DNA of 64,000 bases from Hetaerina americana (GCA_022747635.1 JAKTNV010000009.1:29949622-30013621); one strand, 5' to 3'. Numbered from the stretch's first letter, positions 1-14,045 are shown. The notes: generated from the letters alone by a model not told the origin. Program-made: numbers and translations.

Positions 1-315
1 TAATAAGCGAATAAATCTATTTTTAGCTAGCGGTGTCCGTCGAGAACCCCCTGGAATCATAATTATTTACAAATTCCATCATTAATATTGAAGTATATTT
101 TCAAGGTACTTATTACAGTTCACTTCATAGAATAAAATTGTTGTCCTTAGAATCAGAGAAAATACGTGTGCTAAAAATATTATTTGAGAAAAACCTTAGT
201 GTAACATAAATTCCTAAAACAATTAATGGTATTTTTATACCTAAAATTTCACTGGTGAATCCTAAATTAAGGCACTTCTGAACGCCCAAAGATAATACAT
301 GTACAATATGTGTGT

Positions 316-361
316 TTATATATATTATATATATATATATATATAATATATATAGATATAT

Positions 362-412
<51 letters not shown>
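316..412. repeat. (TA)n microsatellite
   Basis: This is an almost uninterrupted run of TA dinucleotides with a few substitutions near 340-365. It grades into GTAT/GTGT units at its right end. The Tyr/Ile-rich open frames across it come from the dinucleotide repeat and are not genes. Confidence 0.95.
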
Positions 413-422
<10 letters not shown>

Positions 423-3400
423 GTGTTACACGTTGATTGCAATTAAATTTTGCTAATGAATAGCTTAGGCCCATTTTATTGATTTTAGAATGATGCCCAA
501 ACCTTTTTCAATTTTATGTGTGAGAAAAATTTGACGTTTCATTTTATGGCGGGATATTAAATTAAATTTTTTTATTGTCTAACTTAACATATTTCTATCT
601 GAACAATCTTATGCTGATGTCATTATTGCTAAGAAAAATATATCAATCACAATATTAATAAATATATATTTATATATAAATATAAATAAATCATATGACA
701 AAACAATGAATTTCAGATATCTTTCATAGATATATTTTCATGTTTTTCGGACGATTTAAACTCATTATCGTAACAACATTATATTCAGATATTATTTCAA
801 ATACAGAGCTAAGAGAATAATAGGGAGGCTTGGTCTTTTTGTTAATTTCTCAGGTTTCCGGTGGTTGATGTAGTATTTGACGGATTAGAATAGATGATCG
901 TGAGTAAGAATTAATTTCGTCGCAAAAATAACCGTTACTTATAACATTGGCTGGGTAATGGTATTTTCCCATCAAAAGCTGCCTGGCATTCCGTTGTCAT
1001 TACTTGCCTGACCAAGGGCCGACCCCTCCTAAGAGTCCCAATCCCATACCCTTTCTTGACTTCCCATCATCGTGATCTGTCTTTGGATACCCTTCCTTCC
1101 AAACCCTTCCCCGTGCAATACTCTTTACGGCGTTATCCTCAATCCCCATACTCCAGTGTCGTACCATCCTTGAGGCGCGCTAATGGCTCCTTGCATCATC
1201 AACTTCCCTCCCACACCCCCGCCCACTCCGCGGGCGTAACAGCGTATTTGGATAATATCCAGATTGCAGGCAATGCCCCGGGACAGAGTGAGTGTAATCA
1301 GCATTATTGCGAAAGGAAGGCTGCCCATTATTACCGTTCTTAGGGGGCATACGTCTTCGACGACGCCAAACGAAATAGCTAAGAGCTTCTTCCGCCCATT
1401 GCTTCCTGGTGGAATTCATCAGAATCAAAAGCAGGGCATCCAACCCCTCGGCATGAATGACGTCTTCTTGAAAATGGCCCAAGACAATATTCTCGTGAAC
1501 TCGTCAAAGTCGCCTTGTTCATTTTTTTTAATGGATGTGTGGCGGACACCGCAATTCATTAATGCTCTAATAATTTACTTTCATTTGGAAATCAACATTT
1601 CTAGTTTTTTTTGGCTTGAAACTTTCCTATTATGATGCCATAGTGAGATATGTTTGTGTCATATATATTTGACAATATTTCCCAATGATGCGTATATTCT
1701 TATTATTTTATTAATAAATATCAAGGGATTTAATTCCTAATTATTGTAAATTAAACGATTTCGTATTTTATAAATAATGGAAAACTGCAATTCTTACTTC
1801 ATTAGCACGAATAATTCCTATTTTTATTCATATTTAAAACAAAATAGTTAACCTTATATTTAAAAAATGTGTGCAATTGTTGTAAATTAAATCTTTAATG
1901 AAATTAAAATTTAAAATTGACTAACAAGAACTATCAACATGATTTAATAGATAAGTTAATGGATATGTAATGGGTTTTTGAATTAATAGATTAATTTTTT
2001 TACGATATTTTCCTCGACTCCATTTCATCGAAGAAAAACAGGAAATTATTATAGTTGGAAATACACAGGCGTTACAATGACGAACAGTAGTCTCAAATTA
2101 CTCCTAAACAACGATGTATGTAATTGCTCTCATGACTAAGTTATAGTATATTATTTTTCAACTTAGCCAGGTGGGGTAGTGCTATTAATTAATTTTAATT
2201 ATTCAGTGGCCATTCAATTTGTTTTGGGAGAAATTCGGGGAAGGCTGGAAGAATGAATGCTAGGGATATAAAGCGGCAATGGTATGCTGAAAACGGCAGT
2301 ATAATGAAATTTAATTTGGATTATGAGTTGGAGGGAGGAAAATAATAAGGAAAGTGAAGACTATTTTGGGCGGGAATAAGGGAGGTAAACAGAGCTTAAA
2401 AACGGGTTATTCAAACGGGGGGGTTTAATTTAGGGATTACTATAACTGAATCCAATACGGTTGCATGATTACTACACTGAAACTTCAATACAATTTTTCT
2501 GTCATTTGTTGACAGTTACCCTCTTCAGTTCTTTCTTACTCCTCTTTTTCTTTAATGCTACTCATGAATCCATACCGTCTCATGTTTTGCCCGAATCCAT
2601 AGCACAATTTCTCGCAATGTTCATACCGGTGGATCCGCCTTTCCACTTCGTCCATCCATAGCATCTCAATTCACCTGCCGACTCGACTTGCAAAGAGTTT
2701 TTCAGCCACCATAATGAGATTTGACTTGTATTATTATTATCTCAGGCCATCATCTCCTTTTTCAAAATTGTTTGGATGCGTCGCTTTTCGTTTTCTCGCA
2801 AGTTGTCAATCCCAACAAATTTGGCAAGTTGGCAGCCCGACCCCACTGGGGTGGGTGAAAAAATGAGGCGGATACGGAAGGGCGGGGGATGGGGTGAAGT
2901 GGAGTTGGCGATGTGGGCGTGTGAGGGAGAGGGTGGTAGGTGGCCATTCTACTCTCGGCCGGAGTTTTAATCATTTCGCCTCCCCCTTTCCGTCTCGCCG
3001 AGAGATGGCAGCTCCCTTACCGTCCCTCCCATCAACCTCACCTGTCCATTCCGTAAAGGAAAAAAACCACTCTCCTCCTCCCTCTAGTTCTTACTTCCTT
3101 CCTCCCCCTCCATTCCGCTTCTTTTAAATGCGCTAAACCGACGCCGAGAGCCTCTCCGTCATGCCGCCTCAGTTATCGGGCGGAATTGGAGGAAAAAATG
3201 TAATCCTTTTTCGGAGAGGCGAAATTAGAAAATGTTTGCGTTTAATTGTGCCTCGGTCAACAGTGCACGTTAAGACAAAACCATTTTGTGTTCCTCTATT
3301 TCATATCCTTAGTTTTTATTGGGTAAAAATAATTTTTATTGTTCTTTGGAAATTATTTATCAAATGCAGACGTGGAATTTGTTCATAATTCTACTTGGGA

Positions 3401-5480
3401 AATATGCATACATTGTAGATGGTTTCCGTCAATAAGGGCTTTAAGCTAGAAAAAATAATAGCCATAGACAGACAGACAAATATTCTGTAGTCTTTTAACA
3501 TTTTTTGACTCCCTCTTAAAAGACCAACGGGAAAATATTTCACGTCGTTGCGTAGATTTTAATTGCTAAAATAATAATGCACAGGTATTACGTTATTTTC
3601 ACATTTACAAACGGTGATTATTTCTCTTTTTCACAATTCAAATTCCTAGAGCAAGTGGAATAGGGCTTCAAAAACCAAACATTATATCGACTGTGTTACA
3701 ATTTTTCTAAGTCCGTCCTCATAGGGAAGAATTTTTTGGCCATGACTTTGGAATCTTAGCTAAAATCTCGGTAGTCATAAAATTAGAAATTTAATGTGAG
3801 GTAAATTGCATTTTCGGTTGTTGCAATCATAATGATGGCCAAATTCATCAATAGCCAAGATTTTATTGATTTCTTGGAAATTTGGTAATGAAAACAATTT
3901 AATGCCACGAATTTATTCCATATTTGTCACGAAGTTTCGAGACCTTTGTTTCGATGAACTAATAAAAATTACACTAAATTGATTCACCTAGTTTTAACAA
4001 TTTTTTAACATACCTGTACTTGTTGAGAGACTAGTATATTTTCTCCTTTATAAAATCTTCTACTGATGCTTTCTGTAATAAAAATAAACCCAATCAGTCT
4101 CCAGGAAGGGGAAAAATATTAGATTGTAACATCACTGGTGCGAATTTATGAATAGACGAAGATTTATAAGAAGAATGAATAGAAAAAGAAAATCTGTAAA
4201 GAAACGGTTCAAAGGAGCTGCATAACATCATTCTTAATGGACGCTGTCAATGTTAAAAATATTTTTTATCTCGATTTATAATTTATTGGACTTTATTATT
4301 CTATAATTCATGTAAATGATTAATTATTATGAATTAATGTGTCATAAATCAATATTTTATAATATTTTTAGTCAATCATTATATTAAAAATAATTTATTA
4401 TACTACGAACAAAGTAATAATTACAAAATTACTTGCTCTTTAAGGCGTTCCATTTCGAGGAAAATCAATCCGAAAAATTCTAATCTAGAGTTAAATTACT
4501 TTTGATTATTTTTTCCAAGCTGAACTGCGTTAGCATATTTCTAAGACTACTAATAATCCCCATCACGAGAGCATCTTCTTCCACACTCAAACTATCTCGT
4601 TTTAACCCTCTCCCTCTGCTTCTGTCATATATACTCGTACATGTATTTTGGTAGTTCGGCCATTTTCTGAGCGTGGAAAGAAAAAGGGATAAATAATTTT
4701 CATTTTCAAAAGCAGAAATTATATAATATCATTATTCTATTTCTTCCATGGAATAATCTTTAGTGAAGTAGATTTTGTAAATTTTTCTCCAATTACTTTT
4801 TTAAAATTTTGATATGTACCTTGATGTACTGTCGCATATTATTTATTTCAGCGTTAACTTCATTTATTTACGCTACCTTCCCTAAAATGTTGATGCTTCG
4901 TTTAAGTAACAAGATATCTGCATCTGTCCCAAATTTTCAATAATTAATTCATCTTTCTTCAAATAAGGTCCATCATTACTAAGACGGTATTGCATTGAAG
5001 CACTGCTTGCATAAAAATAGTCACAAATAATGAAGCTTTCTCTATTTTGGCGTGCACAGAGTTTCCAGTGTCTAATTAAAGCACTTGTTTCATGAAAATG
5101 AAGAGGAGATTATTTTGGAGATGGATGGTTGGTTGTTTTTCTTCAGGAGAGACAAGGGAATTATCTCTGTATCGTTGTGTTTCCAATGTCCATTTGAAAC
5201 CTACATTAACCGGTGGATAACTAATAATGAATTTATTACAAAATTACAATAAAAATATGTAATTACATATTTATATTGTAAATATACCGACATTTATTAT
5301 TATGGCTTCTCCTGTAGTTTCTCTTGGAATTTATCAAAGGTAAACCCCCCCCTCTAGTGTCTAAAGTTGGCTGCAACCTCGTTGACTGTGGCGCATCGTA
5401 CACGAATACGAATGCCTGTGATATTGAATGTACGGTGTTTCGTGGCATCTTGTTCCTTTAAAACCCCCAAAATTTTGGAG
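413..5480. other. AT-rich stretch, no gene seen
   Basis: I see no convincing coding sequence. Short open frames at 1056-1635 and 2776-3127 lie in locally C-rich or G-rich low-complexity DNA, overlap one another on both strands and have no recognisable domain. A piece at about 5306-5345 resembles sequence at 54507-54540 (shared cores cttggaatttgt / cttggaatttat), so a dispersed repeat probably begins there. Confidence 0.6.
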
Positions 5481-5590
5481 GACGCCTCTATAGCTTATAT
5501 GTCTAAAGCAGTCGGTCGGGCAACGAGGGATCTGGGTTCGTATCCGAATAAAGGCGAATCAATTTTAAACTATGAAATTTTTGCAGCGTA
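5481..5590 (+). mobile_element. tRNA-derived SINE fragment
   Basis: The block starts gacgcctctatagcttat and has a pol III B-box-like core, gggttcgtatccg, at 5533-5545. Its layout (tagctta, then taaagcagtcggtcgg, then the B box) matches the copies at 54.2-54.4 kb. No full tRNA cloverleaf can be closed, so it is read as a SINE head and not a tRNA gene. It runs directly into the inverted repeat that follows. Confidence 0.55.
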
Positions 5591-5712
5591 AAAGGACACT
5601 CACCTTTCAGGAAGTTTAAGCTTTCGGCCCCTTGTGAAACCTTCTTCAGGTTAGACTATGACCTGAAGGTCCAAAGCTTAAACTCGCTGAAATATGAGTG
5701 TTCTTTTACGTG
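5587..5712. repeat. Inverted repeat resembling a Penelope-like tail
   Basis: About 37 bp at 5589-5626 (aaaggacactcac ... agtttaagcttt) recurs inverted at about 5674-5711, with a few mismatches per arm. The unpaired centre contains a direct and an inverted copy of an acctgaag motif. The phrase ggacactcac also occurs at the tail of the Penelope relic near 16.1 kb, so this may be a solitary Penelope-type terminus. That assignment is inference; the inverted repeat itself is visible. Confidence 0.5.
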
Positions 5713-5796
5713 TTCTCTATTTATATTTTGTATTCTATTTTGTATTGTTCCGTCCAAATGAAATATTGCTCTCGTGAGTACTTCTATATCATCTAA

Positions 5797-5816
5797 ATAT
5801 ATATATATAATATATG

Positions 5817-5867
<51 letters not shown>

Positions 5868-5899
5868 CATAAATATTACAATTACATATATACAACAAT

Positions 5900-5947
<48 letters not shown>
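5797..5947. repeat. Paired (TA)n arrays
   Basis: Two TA arrays (about 5797-5865 and 5901-5947) are separated by about 35 bp of AT-rich sequence. Together they could form a long cruciform-like structure. The open frames over them on both strands are artefacts of the repeat. Confidence 0.9.
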
Positions 5948-5949
<2 letters not shown>

Positions 5950-5951
<2 letters not shown>

Positions 5952-8900
5952 GTTTGACAACAAGGACATGAGTTTGCAGCTCTTTCTTTTTCCCATTTCG
6001 CGAACTCACCCTTTTACCCTTTTTAAGCAATCACAGTCACTCCACTGAAGCGTGCGAATTGGGGGGGGGCTGGTCGAGTGGGAGGGTGTGTGCGGAGGTG
6101 ATGGGAGGGGATGGTTGAGATTAGGATTGGGGGTCGGCGATGCAGTAGCAGAGGGGAGTGTGGGGTCTCCAGGAGAAAGAACCGTGGGAGGAGGAATCCG
6201 CACACCACTCCAATCACTTCGCGTGGCCCCAATTGCGGGGGAACCCGCGGAGGAGGAAGAACCCCGACTCTTACACATATATATCCTTTCATGGTCAAAC
6301 CCTTCCCTCAAAGTACATCACCCTCCCCCTCCCCTCAAAGGGAGCTGCTCTCATGCAGATTAGCACAGCAGGAGTATCACCGCGCCCTGCAAGGACAGAA
6401 AGAGCTCTAGGTACCACCCACTTCACCTTCGTTCTCCCGAGATAATTTTTCTTAGTTCGATTCCTTTCCTGCAGATTTTTTGTAAATACATTAGCACTCT
6501 CTCCTCCCTCTTTGTCGGTGACCTTCTTGTTCGGGGCTTATAACCCTGTATGTTTACACGCTTCACCGCTGAGTCCGATATAAACATACGCGAATCCAAT
6601 AGAGCGAGCGCCACTGGGAGGCTTCTGCTTGAGACTACGGCAATCACTAACCACCAAGGCCCATTGCGCCTGTTTCTGACGGAGGGAGCGTGGCTTATAC
6701 TTCATTTTTATCCTTTTAGAAACGGGAAGACCGTCGCTTATAATACCGTTTCCGTGAATACATATGTCCGTTGCGATTGGCCAGAAGAGAGGAGAAATGG
6801 GTTTCTCAGTAGTGTTTTACGTGAACAATGTATTGAATGATGTAGTTCTTTATGAAAATAGAAGGATTATAATTATTAAAGGTTTCAGAATAGTGCACCT
6901 ATATCATACACATCTCGAGTAAATTTTTACACTGTGCTTTTATACTCTCTTTTGTGTTTCAAGGTCGAACAGTCCTTTCACATGAACTAACCGTCGCTTT
7001 CATCTAGTAGTTTAGTTATTAGTACATCAATTATTTTTGGTGCGGTTATGACGCTTTCTTTGAGATTAAGACATTCATTTCAATTTTAAACCTAGCTAAC
7101 AATTTCTCAGCTTATACAAAAAATATAATTATTATTTTCTTTCAATCGGTCTAACTTGGTGCTTCCTTGCCATTCATTTTTCATGTTTTCTTTGCATTTG
7201 ACATTTTATTACCGGGCCAGTACCATTAGTCGTGATATTAGAGCAGATAGAACTACAGCACCAATATGATTGACCGTTTGCCTAATCATTTGTGATATTC
7301 TAGAATGTTCCCTTATATATCCAAAATGAATGAAGAAATTCATTTAACACATTTTTATCGCGGTAAAATTGCGGGTTTTGACTGAAAGTACTACAACTGC
7401 TACTGTGCTTTGTTGTATTTGAAACTGATTCGGTATTCATTTTCTGGACGAAAAAATAAATCGGCAGTCATATTTTTTACAGTAATTAATTTGTTCGCGT
7501 CGTATTCAGGATTGGAGGTTTGTCAAAGTAATTAGTGATTTGGAATAAAAAAACGCCATATCAATCTAAACTAGAGAAATCTATTGCCCTTTTTCTTGCA
7601 CCGCGATTAGACTTTAGGATGAATGCCAGTTTTAGTACGTGTAATCATCATTTTTTATTGTTTCCTGTTACAAAGGTTTAACAAAATTAACAAATGACGG
7701 TAAAAAATCAATTTTCCAGAGTTTGATACTTCCATGATAATAGACCGTACGCATAAATATTATTTAATACTCTTTGAAACCGAAAAATATATAAATCAGT
7801 TAATTTCACAACCTATATAAATGTAGAAGAGCTAAATGTAGTTGAACTTTTTTCTGGGATTTTATTATCGAGCTCCTAATAATATTCATACGATATAATA
7901 TCGAAAATGGGATTATTTCCTTGAATTAATGCCTCGATATGTGAAAATGCGTCCTTTATTTCATGCATCTATATTACTCTGCGAGACGCCGCTGGGGACC
8001 GTGGCAGGGGATTTTAGAACATTACACTTTAGGTCAGATACGAGGAAAATCCCAAAAGTAAGGTTTTTCTTTTTTCTAAGTAGAAAGATATATTCATTTT
8101 CAAATAATATATTCCTATTTATAAACTTTAACATTCCTCTACGTTTCCTCTAAGTCACAATTTCCTTTTCAGTCAATGATTTTTGCTGGCGCTAAGGCTG
8201 TTTTTGTGTTCTCACATCACGCCATCTCGTCACCATGTCGTTGAAGAATGTTGTTGAAGCTCGTAGTAATGGATTCTAATAGTATTCCATTTAAGGTGTA
8301 ACAGATAAATCCAGAAGTCCTCCGCCTAATGCCTAAACCATTTCATGCACACCAATTATAATAAATGTTATTCGCTTTTTTCCACAGCATTGGAAAATTC
8401 TGTGGAACATAAAAAATAACTTCTTGCCTACAGAGATGTACGCAATTGACGTCTGAAACATAAATCATTTAGAGTGTTTATGAAGTTTAAAGTGTTTATT
8501 AAAGTGTCTCCTGTGGATTCACATATTTCAAATACATTCAAATGTAAATCGCGATAAGTATTTATTGCAATTTAGACTGATTCGCACACATGAATTGTTA
8601 CGAGTTGGCAATGTAATATTTGCTCAATTACTTAAGCCACCTATGTGAACGAAAGGAGAGACGATGGAATAGGAGCTCTGACAAATCTGCAGTGAAAATT
8701 AATCAGAACAAATACGTGCATTCGACGAAGCAGTGGGCCTGGAGCAAGGAAGAAGAATTAATGCTCTTACAGTTGTCAATCTCTCGATTCAAATAGTCAT
8801 GGCGATGAAGGTAGTGTTGATTTAAAAAAATGAACGGTTTTATCCTCGAACACCGTGGTTGGAATACATTGTAATGGCTATCATTGAAACGGCTTTAAAT

Positions 8901-11900
8901 GCCATCGATGTCGAATGAATTCTCATATTCCGTCATTTTCATGAGTGCTAACGTTCATGTTTGTTTGCGCGCGTCACACGCTTTACTTAGCCCTTTATTC
9001 TCATTCCGAAGAGGCTGCTCTCTCGCATAATTGCGCATTTTTCCGCATCATTAACTGCAATTTTGATATGCACCCGGAATCGGTCTCCCAAGATTTATTT
9101 TTTAAATCGTTTTTTAAACCGTTTGTCCCGCGCGCGTGCGCGAGCTGCAATATTCGGAGTGTGCGACTGAGTCGATTCAAAAGAGCCCTATGATTATTAT
9201 TTTTAATTTTTTTTTATTCCGTCGATTTTCCAAGAGCTAAGTTGACAGCTCATCGGCGCGGAACATTTGCATTAGCAGTCTGTAATTACGAGCGCTCTGG
9301 TGGACAATAGGGCGTGTGTGACGAGGTGGCGCTTTTCCAATTCAGCCGCGGCGCGCTGAATGGACTTCTCGCGTGTGTGTTCGGGACGTTGGAATGCAAC
9401 GCGCGTACTCCTGATCCTCTTTGCGAGCAAAACCCTTGATAAAACATTCAATAAAGGGCCTACTCATCCATTCCTCTCTCCGTGCCCATCCACCCCCCTC
9501 TCCCACCGCCTCCAACACCCCGAAGGACCGTCTGGGAAGGGAGGGAGGGAGACGGTTTGGCCGCGAGAAAATGTTAATGACTGTCGAGCCGCGAAAATTC
9601 ACGCGGAGAAATGTTGCCGTACGCCGATTAGGTTGCAGTCATACGTTGTGTTTAAATTGAGGATTTGCGTGTTACCGGAATTTTTCCCATTGCTTTGGAG
9701 AAGGGGAGAGAAAGTTCAAGCTATCTTCCACATCAATCACTACCAAATTGGCCAGAGTGCATTTAAGGATCTCGTTAAAAAATTATTTTCATCGTTTGAA
9801 TCATGTAACTTCTTATTTGATTAATAGCATTTAAGTAGTAAGGGCATTTGGTGACGCATGCCTGGTGTGGTATATCCCCCTGCCAAAGACCCTAGTAATG
9901 GGTTTTAGGGTATATGGTAAGCGTAGATGCAGAATGCTCAATCGTTCTACGAGTCACGGCCTTGATTTCATGAATTTAAGGACTTATCTGAATTTAAAAG
10001 ACGCTTAACTTGTGCTGCGCATAAATGTCGGCTTCATCTATTTTTAAAATAATTGATATATGTATGTGTAATGGAATTCAAGACCCATTACCTTCATTTT
10101 ACTACTTTTAGACCTGTTTGTTTGGCACGATAAATATTGCTTAATTGACAACCTTACCCGCCTCTTTCTGCGAGAAGTGGAGTAGTAACTTTTGTGTGAA
10201 TCTGATTCCACTCAAATTCTTTACGTTTACAGGAAATCAGTCCATGTAAAATTGTAGAATTATGGAAGCTATAGAAAAAAGCTCAAAGTTAAGTACGATG
10301 ACAATACAGCAAGCATATTGTTGAAATCCTAGTCTCTCGTGGCCGGAATGCCACATTACTTCACGACCCCACGTTTACACAAACCATTAAATAGATAGAG
10401 GGCAACTTTACATCAATTTAAAAGTAATACAAATATCCCTAAGCATTACCATTGAGGGCGGAAATGATGAGAAGTAAATTGAATGATAGTTTGTATTCGA
10501 AATATATTCAAGAAGCTGATTTGGCGCCGGCTCAGAGTAATTACGCATCCTAGGAAATTGATCCTTAACATCTGGTGTTAAACCCGGTGCCTGGAATTTA
10601 TGACCAGGTACTTGAAGTGCTTGTGCCCTGATGGCCATTCTACTTAAGTTTCTATTACTAGGATTTATTACCTGGATTGCGGCACCTAAGTCCAGTTATT
10701 CAGTATCTTTTCCTTGATACCAATGTCAATTTCTCACTCGAATTGTTGCTATTACAACAAAAAGACGATATATTGTCCATTAATTACACTTTCAGCGATT
10801 TTAGTCTCCAAAAATTTTCAATTATTCACTGCCAAGGATATTATCCTATTGGCTCCCGAAAAGTGACGTGCTTAGAAACTTTCACCTCCTCAATTCTTAG
10901 TCCGAAACATGTTTGGGACGCGAGAGTCAATAACAAACGAGGACACGTGATGTGAGGTGATGATGACTATGTAGCCTAGCAAGATATTTGAGAGTTTCTC
11001 AGCTCACCATCTCTATTGATCACTTGTCTTTCCCCTCCCTGATACCCCTCGCTCCCTCAGCCAATACTGCGTTTACTTTTTCTTGCTCTTTCCCTCTTCC
11101 ATTACCCCGTATTCATAAAAGTTTTAACTAAATCTATTTCCTTCATTCCGTTGTTTTAGCCATATCTTATAGATAGCGTTTATTGGCGGTTTGCCATGCT
11201 TGCATCCCTTTATAAATAATTGTTCAAGGGTGAACATTACGATCAGAGGGTTGAGGAGTGGAACTCACTGATTAATAAAATACAATAAATGTTTCCGATA
11301 CATGCAGACATTTCTTATAAGAAGTTGAGAAACCTAACTATTTGATTTGTAATTTTTTCTCCACAGATCCTTGAGTTATTTATATTTCAAAGTCCTTCAA
11401 TACAAAGTGTTATTTTTTTGTGTGTATGCATGAGAAACTGTGTTCATTTCATGCCGAAATTATTGGTGTCTTTCGAATTATTTATAAATCTCATTCTTCA
11501 TCATTTATTATTATTATTATTAATGGTATTCTATCGGTTTATGTGATTGCATGCAGCCTTTACAGCGGTACTTGCCTCTCCTAACAAAACAATGCTTCAC
11601 GACTGCTTGGCTCAGTAATGCATGCATATATAATGGTGAATATCAAGTGATCTACTAAAATATTACGCATCATTGAGCGGCTGGAAGAATATTTTTAGTG
11701 CAAGACGTTTATAGTGGAGATTTGATAAGCAATTCAAATGGTCCTTTATTCGTCTAAATGAAATATAGGTAAGCTCTTTGTACCCTCTTATCCAATTAAA
11801 TTAAAATTATGAAAAATGATGAACTAACAACCGGTTAAATACAATATGAGGCTTGTCGATGCTAAATCTTAATATTCATATGATATCTTGTTCTTTCGCG

Positions 11901-12709
11901 CGTCAGTGATGTTCACTCAAGATAAAAATTTCTATCTGTAAAATCTTTGGTATCTTGCAATAATACCCTATCTAACCTTGACTGAGAGGCTATTTTTAAC
12001 AATCATTGATTGGCAGAAAACATTTTCACTGTTTCGTACAATTTAATTCACATAAATCTCCACTGTGAGTTTCCACCTTATCTTTATAGCAAGGGTTATT
12101 TTATCAAAGCCTGACTGAAAATAATGAATTTTCTTGACAAAATGTTTCCAAATATAGTATACTTCCTAGATAATATGATGTACAAGGTAAACAAGGAATG
12201 ATTCGTTACAAAATAATTCGTAATTTAATTGTTAGAAAACTTATATTGAGCAAACTAAAAGTACTTTTGAATTTCATTGCAGTTCAAACAAATTGAGGGA
12301 TAGCATATTTAAAAATAAACCTATCTCAGGAGTATACCAAAAATAAACCAGTGTTATGACTAAAATTTTAGAAATATTATTTTTTGGAATTTATTTCCTT
12401 GGAGGGAATTTAGGAGCAAGGGGTGAATCAAAAATAGTCTGGTTTGAACCTAAATAAAAATTAAACCAATGGCAAAACTACACCAAGTGACCGAAGTTTA
12501 TTATACCAGGACGATGAAAGCATTTCGTCGCTTGAATGGCGCCATTAAATTCGGTTTTAATGGATTTTCGAGTTCTTTCGGAAAAGTTGGGGCCTTGAAA
12601 ATTTTATTTGCTCACAGAAAACTTCCGAGAAATCTTTTCTCAAATTCGTTGGCTTATAAACTATTAGACTTAACTAGCCACCAAAAGAATGAATGTGGAA
12701 AACGACTTA
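5950..12709. other. No gene seen; AT-rich with short GC-rich patches
   Basis: Short frames at 6006-6445 overlap on both strands in G-rich or C-rich low-complexity DNA that includes a run of ten G at about 6060-6070. The 154-codon frame at 9360-9824 has no recognisable domain and lies in a locally CpG-rich patch (9120-9660). The segment at about 9850-9935 has the look of a dispersed repeat but I cannot name it. Confidence 0.5.
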
Positions 12710-12711
12710 TA

Positions 12712-12738
12712 CTACCTTGATCAAAAATTTCCCGGAAT
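12712..12738 (+). repeat. mariner left terminal inverted repeat
   Basis: It begins ctaccttgatcaaaaat and matches the reverse complement of 14017-14043 at 26 of 27 positions. Confidence 0.92.
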
Positions 12739-12764
12739 TTATTCAGAAAATTAAAAATACAAGT

Positions 12765-13839
12765 TTATTCATCTAAATCTATATTGTCCCCTTCAAAGTA
12801 ATCCCCATCGACTGCAACACACTTATGCCAGCGCTTGATCCAATCCTCGAAACATTTTTTATATTCGGTTTTCGGTATGTCCATCAGTGCTTCCTGCGAT
12901 TTTTCCATTACTTCCTCTCGGCTGCTAAAACGCGTTCCCCGTAATGGTTTTTTAACTCGATTGAACAGAAAGAAGTCACAGGGAGCCAAATCAGGTGAAT
13001 TCGGTGGCTGTTGGATGGTATTTGTTGCATTTTTCGTCAAAAAATTACGAATAATGATAGCACTGTGCGACGGTGCGTTATCATGGTGCAAAATCCACGA
13101 GTTTTCTGCCCACATTTCTGGTCTCTTTCGGCGAATTGCTTCACGCAAACGTCTCATAACGCCCAAATAATACTCTTTGTTTACTGTCTGGCCTTCTGGC
13201 AAAAATTCATGATGCACTACACCGTTGTAATCCATGAAAACCGTCAGCATTGCCTTCTTTTTTGACTGAAAACGACGTGGTTTTTTTGGTCTCGGCTCAT
13301 TTGGTGAACGCCATTCACTTGCCTGATGTCTGGATTGCGTGTCGTACTCATAAACCCACGTCTCGTCTCCAGTAATGATCCTTTTGATGAATGTGGGATC
13401 GGATTCAGCCTCGCAAATCATGTCTTTTGCGACGTCAACACGGTCTCTTTTTTGCATGAAATTGAGGTCTTTTGGCACCAACTTTGCTGCTACACGACGG
13501 CAACCCAAATCATTAACCACAATGTCTTGGGCGGATCCATAGGCAATGTTCAAGTCCTCCGCTATTTCTCTGATGGTTAATTTGCGGTTATTGACCAACA
13601 TTTCTTTTACTTTATCAATTTTTTCACCGACTTTCGATGTCGATGGTCTGCCACTGCGTTCATCATCTTCGATTGACTCACGACCACTTCTGAACCGCTC
13701 GTGCCACTGGTAAACGACCGTTTTTTTTTAGAGAATCGTTGCCGAAACACTTTTCCAACATTTCCAACGTCCGTGCGCCACTAAATCCGTTTTTTACGCA
13801 AAATTTAATACAAGTTCGTTGTTGCAAATTTAAATCCAT
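12765..13839 (-). pseudogene. mariner transposase, one-base frameshift
   Basis: The protein is a cut-and-paste transposase that would bind the terminal repeats and catalyse TA-targeted insertion. The N-terminal part starts at an ATG at 13837-13839 (MDLNLQQRTCIKFCV) and reads the helix-turn-helix region to about 13730. There a run of nine A on the coding strand (T at 13721-13729) holds one base more than the frame allows. The rest lies in another frame, open from 13601 to 12765 (278 codons). That part carries GDETW (Asp at residue 79 of the 278), HHDNAPSH (Asp 174) and SPDLAPCDFF (Asp 209). There are 34 residues between the last two Asp residues, so the catalytic triad is DD34D and complete. 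The only lesion I see is the homopolymer indel, which could be a true mutation or an assembly error. Confidence 0.9.
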
Positions 13840-14016
13840 TTCTGCAATTGTAAAAAATCGCCAACACACACAGAGATAGATGTACTCTTGGCTACGTAAC
13901 TTTTGCAAATGTCAAGTTATGACACTAAGATTTAAAGGGAATATCAACAACAGATGTACCAATTTAACAAAAAAACAGAACTCAAATCGGAACGATGGGA
14001 GCGCCACACGGTGGTT

Positions 14017-14043
14017 ATTCCGGGAACTTTTTGATCAAGGTAG
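14017..14043 (-). repeat. mariner right terminal inverted repeat
   Basis: It ends gatcaaggtag and is followed at once by the TA target duplication at 14044-14045. It pairs with 12712-12738 with a single mismatch. Confidence 0.92.
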
Positions 14044-14045
14044 TA

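Larger units (their letters stand above)
12712..14043 (-). mobile_element. Full-length mariner element with one frameshift
   Basis: This is a 1,332-bp Tc1/mariner transposon bounded by 27-bp terminal inverted repeats that differ at one position. It is flanked by a TA duplication (12710-12711 and 14044-14045), as expected for this superfamily. The single gene reads on the minus strand and fills most of the element. The DD34D catalytic spacing places it in the mariner family. Because both ends, the TA duplication and nearly the whole gene survive, the copy looks fairly recent. Confidence 0.93.

Noticed and set aside
9360..9824. 154-codon plus-strand open frame
   Set aside because: It overlaps open frames on other frames and strands in a GC-rich patch. 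No domain is visible.
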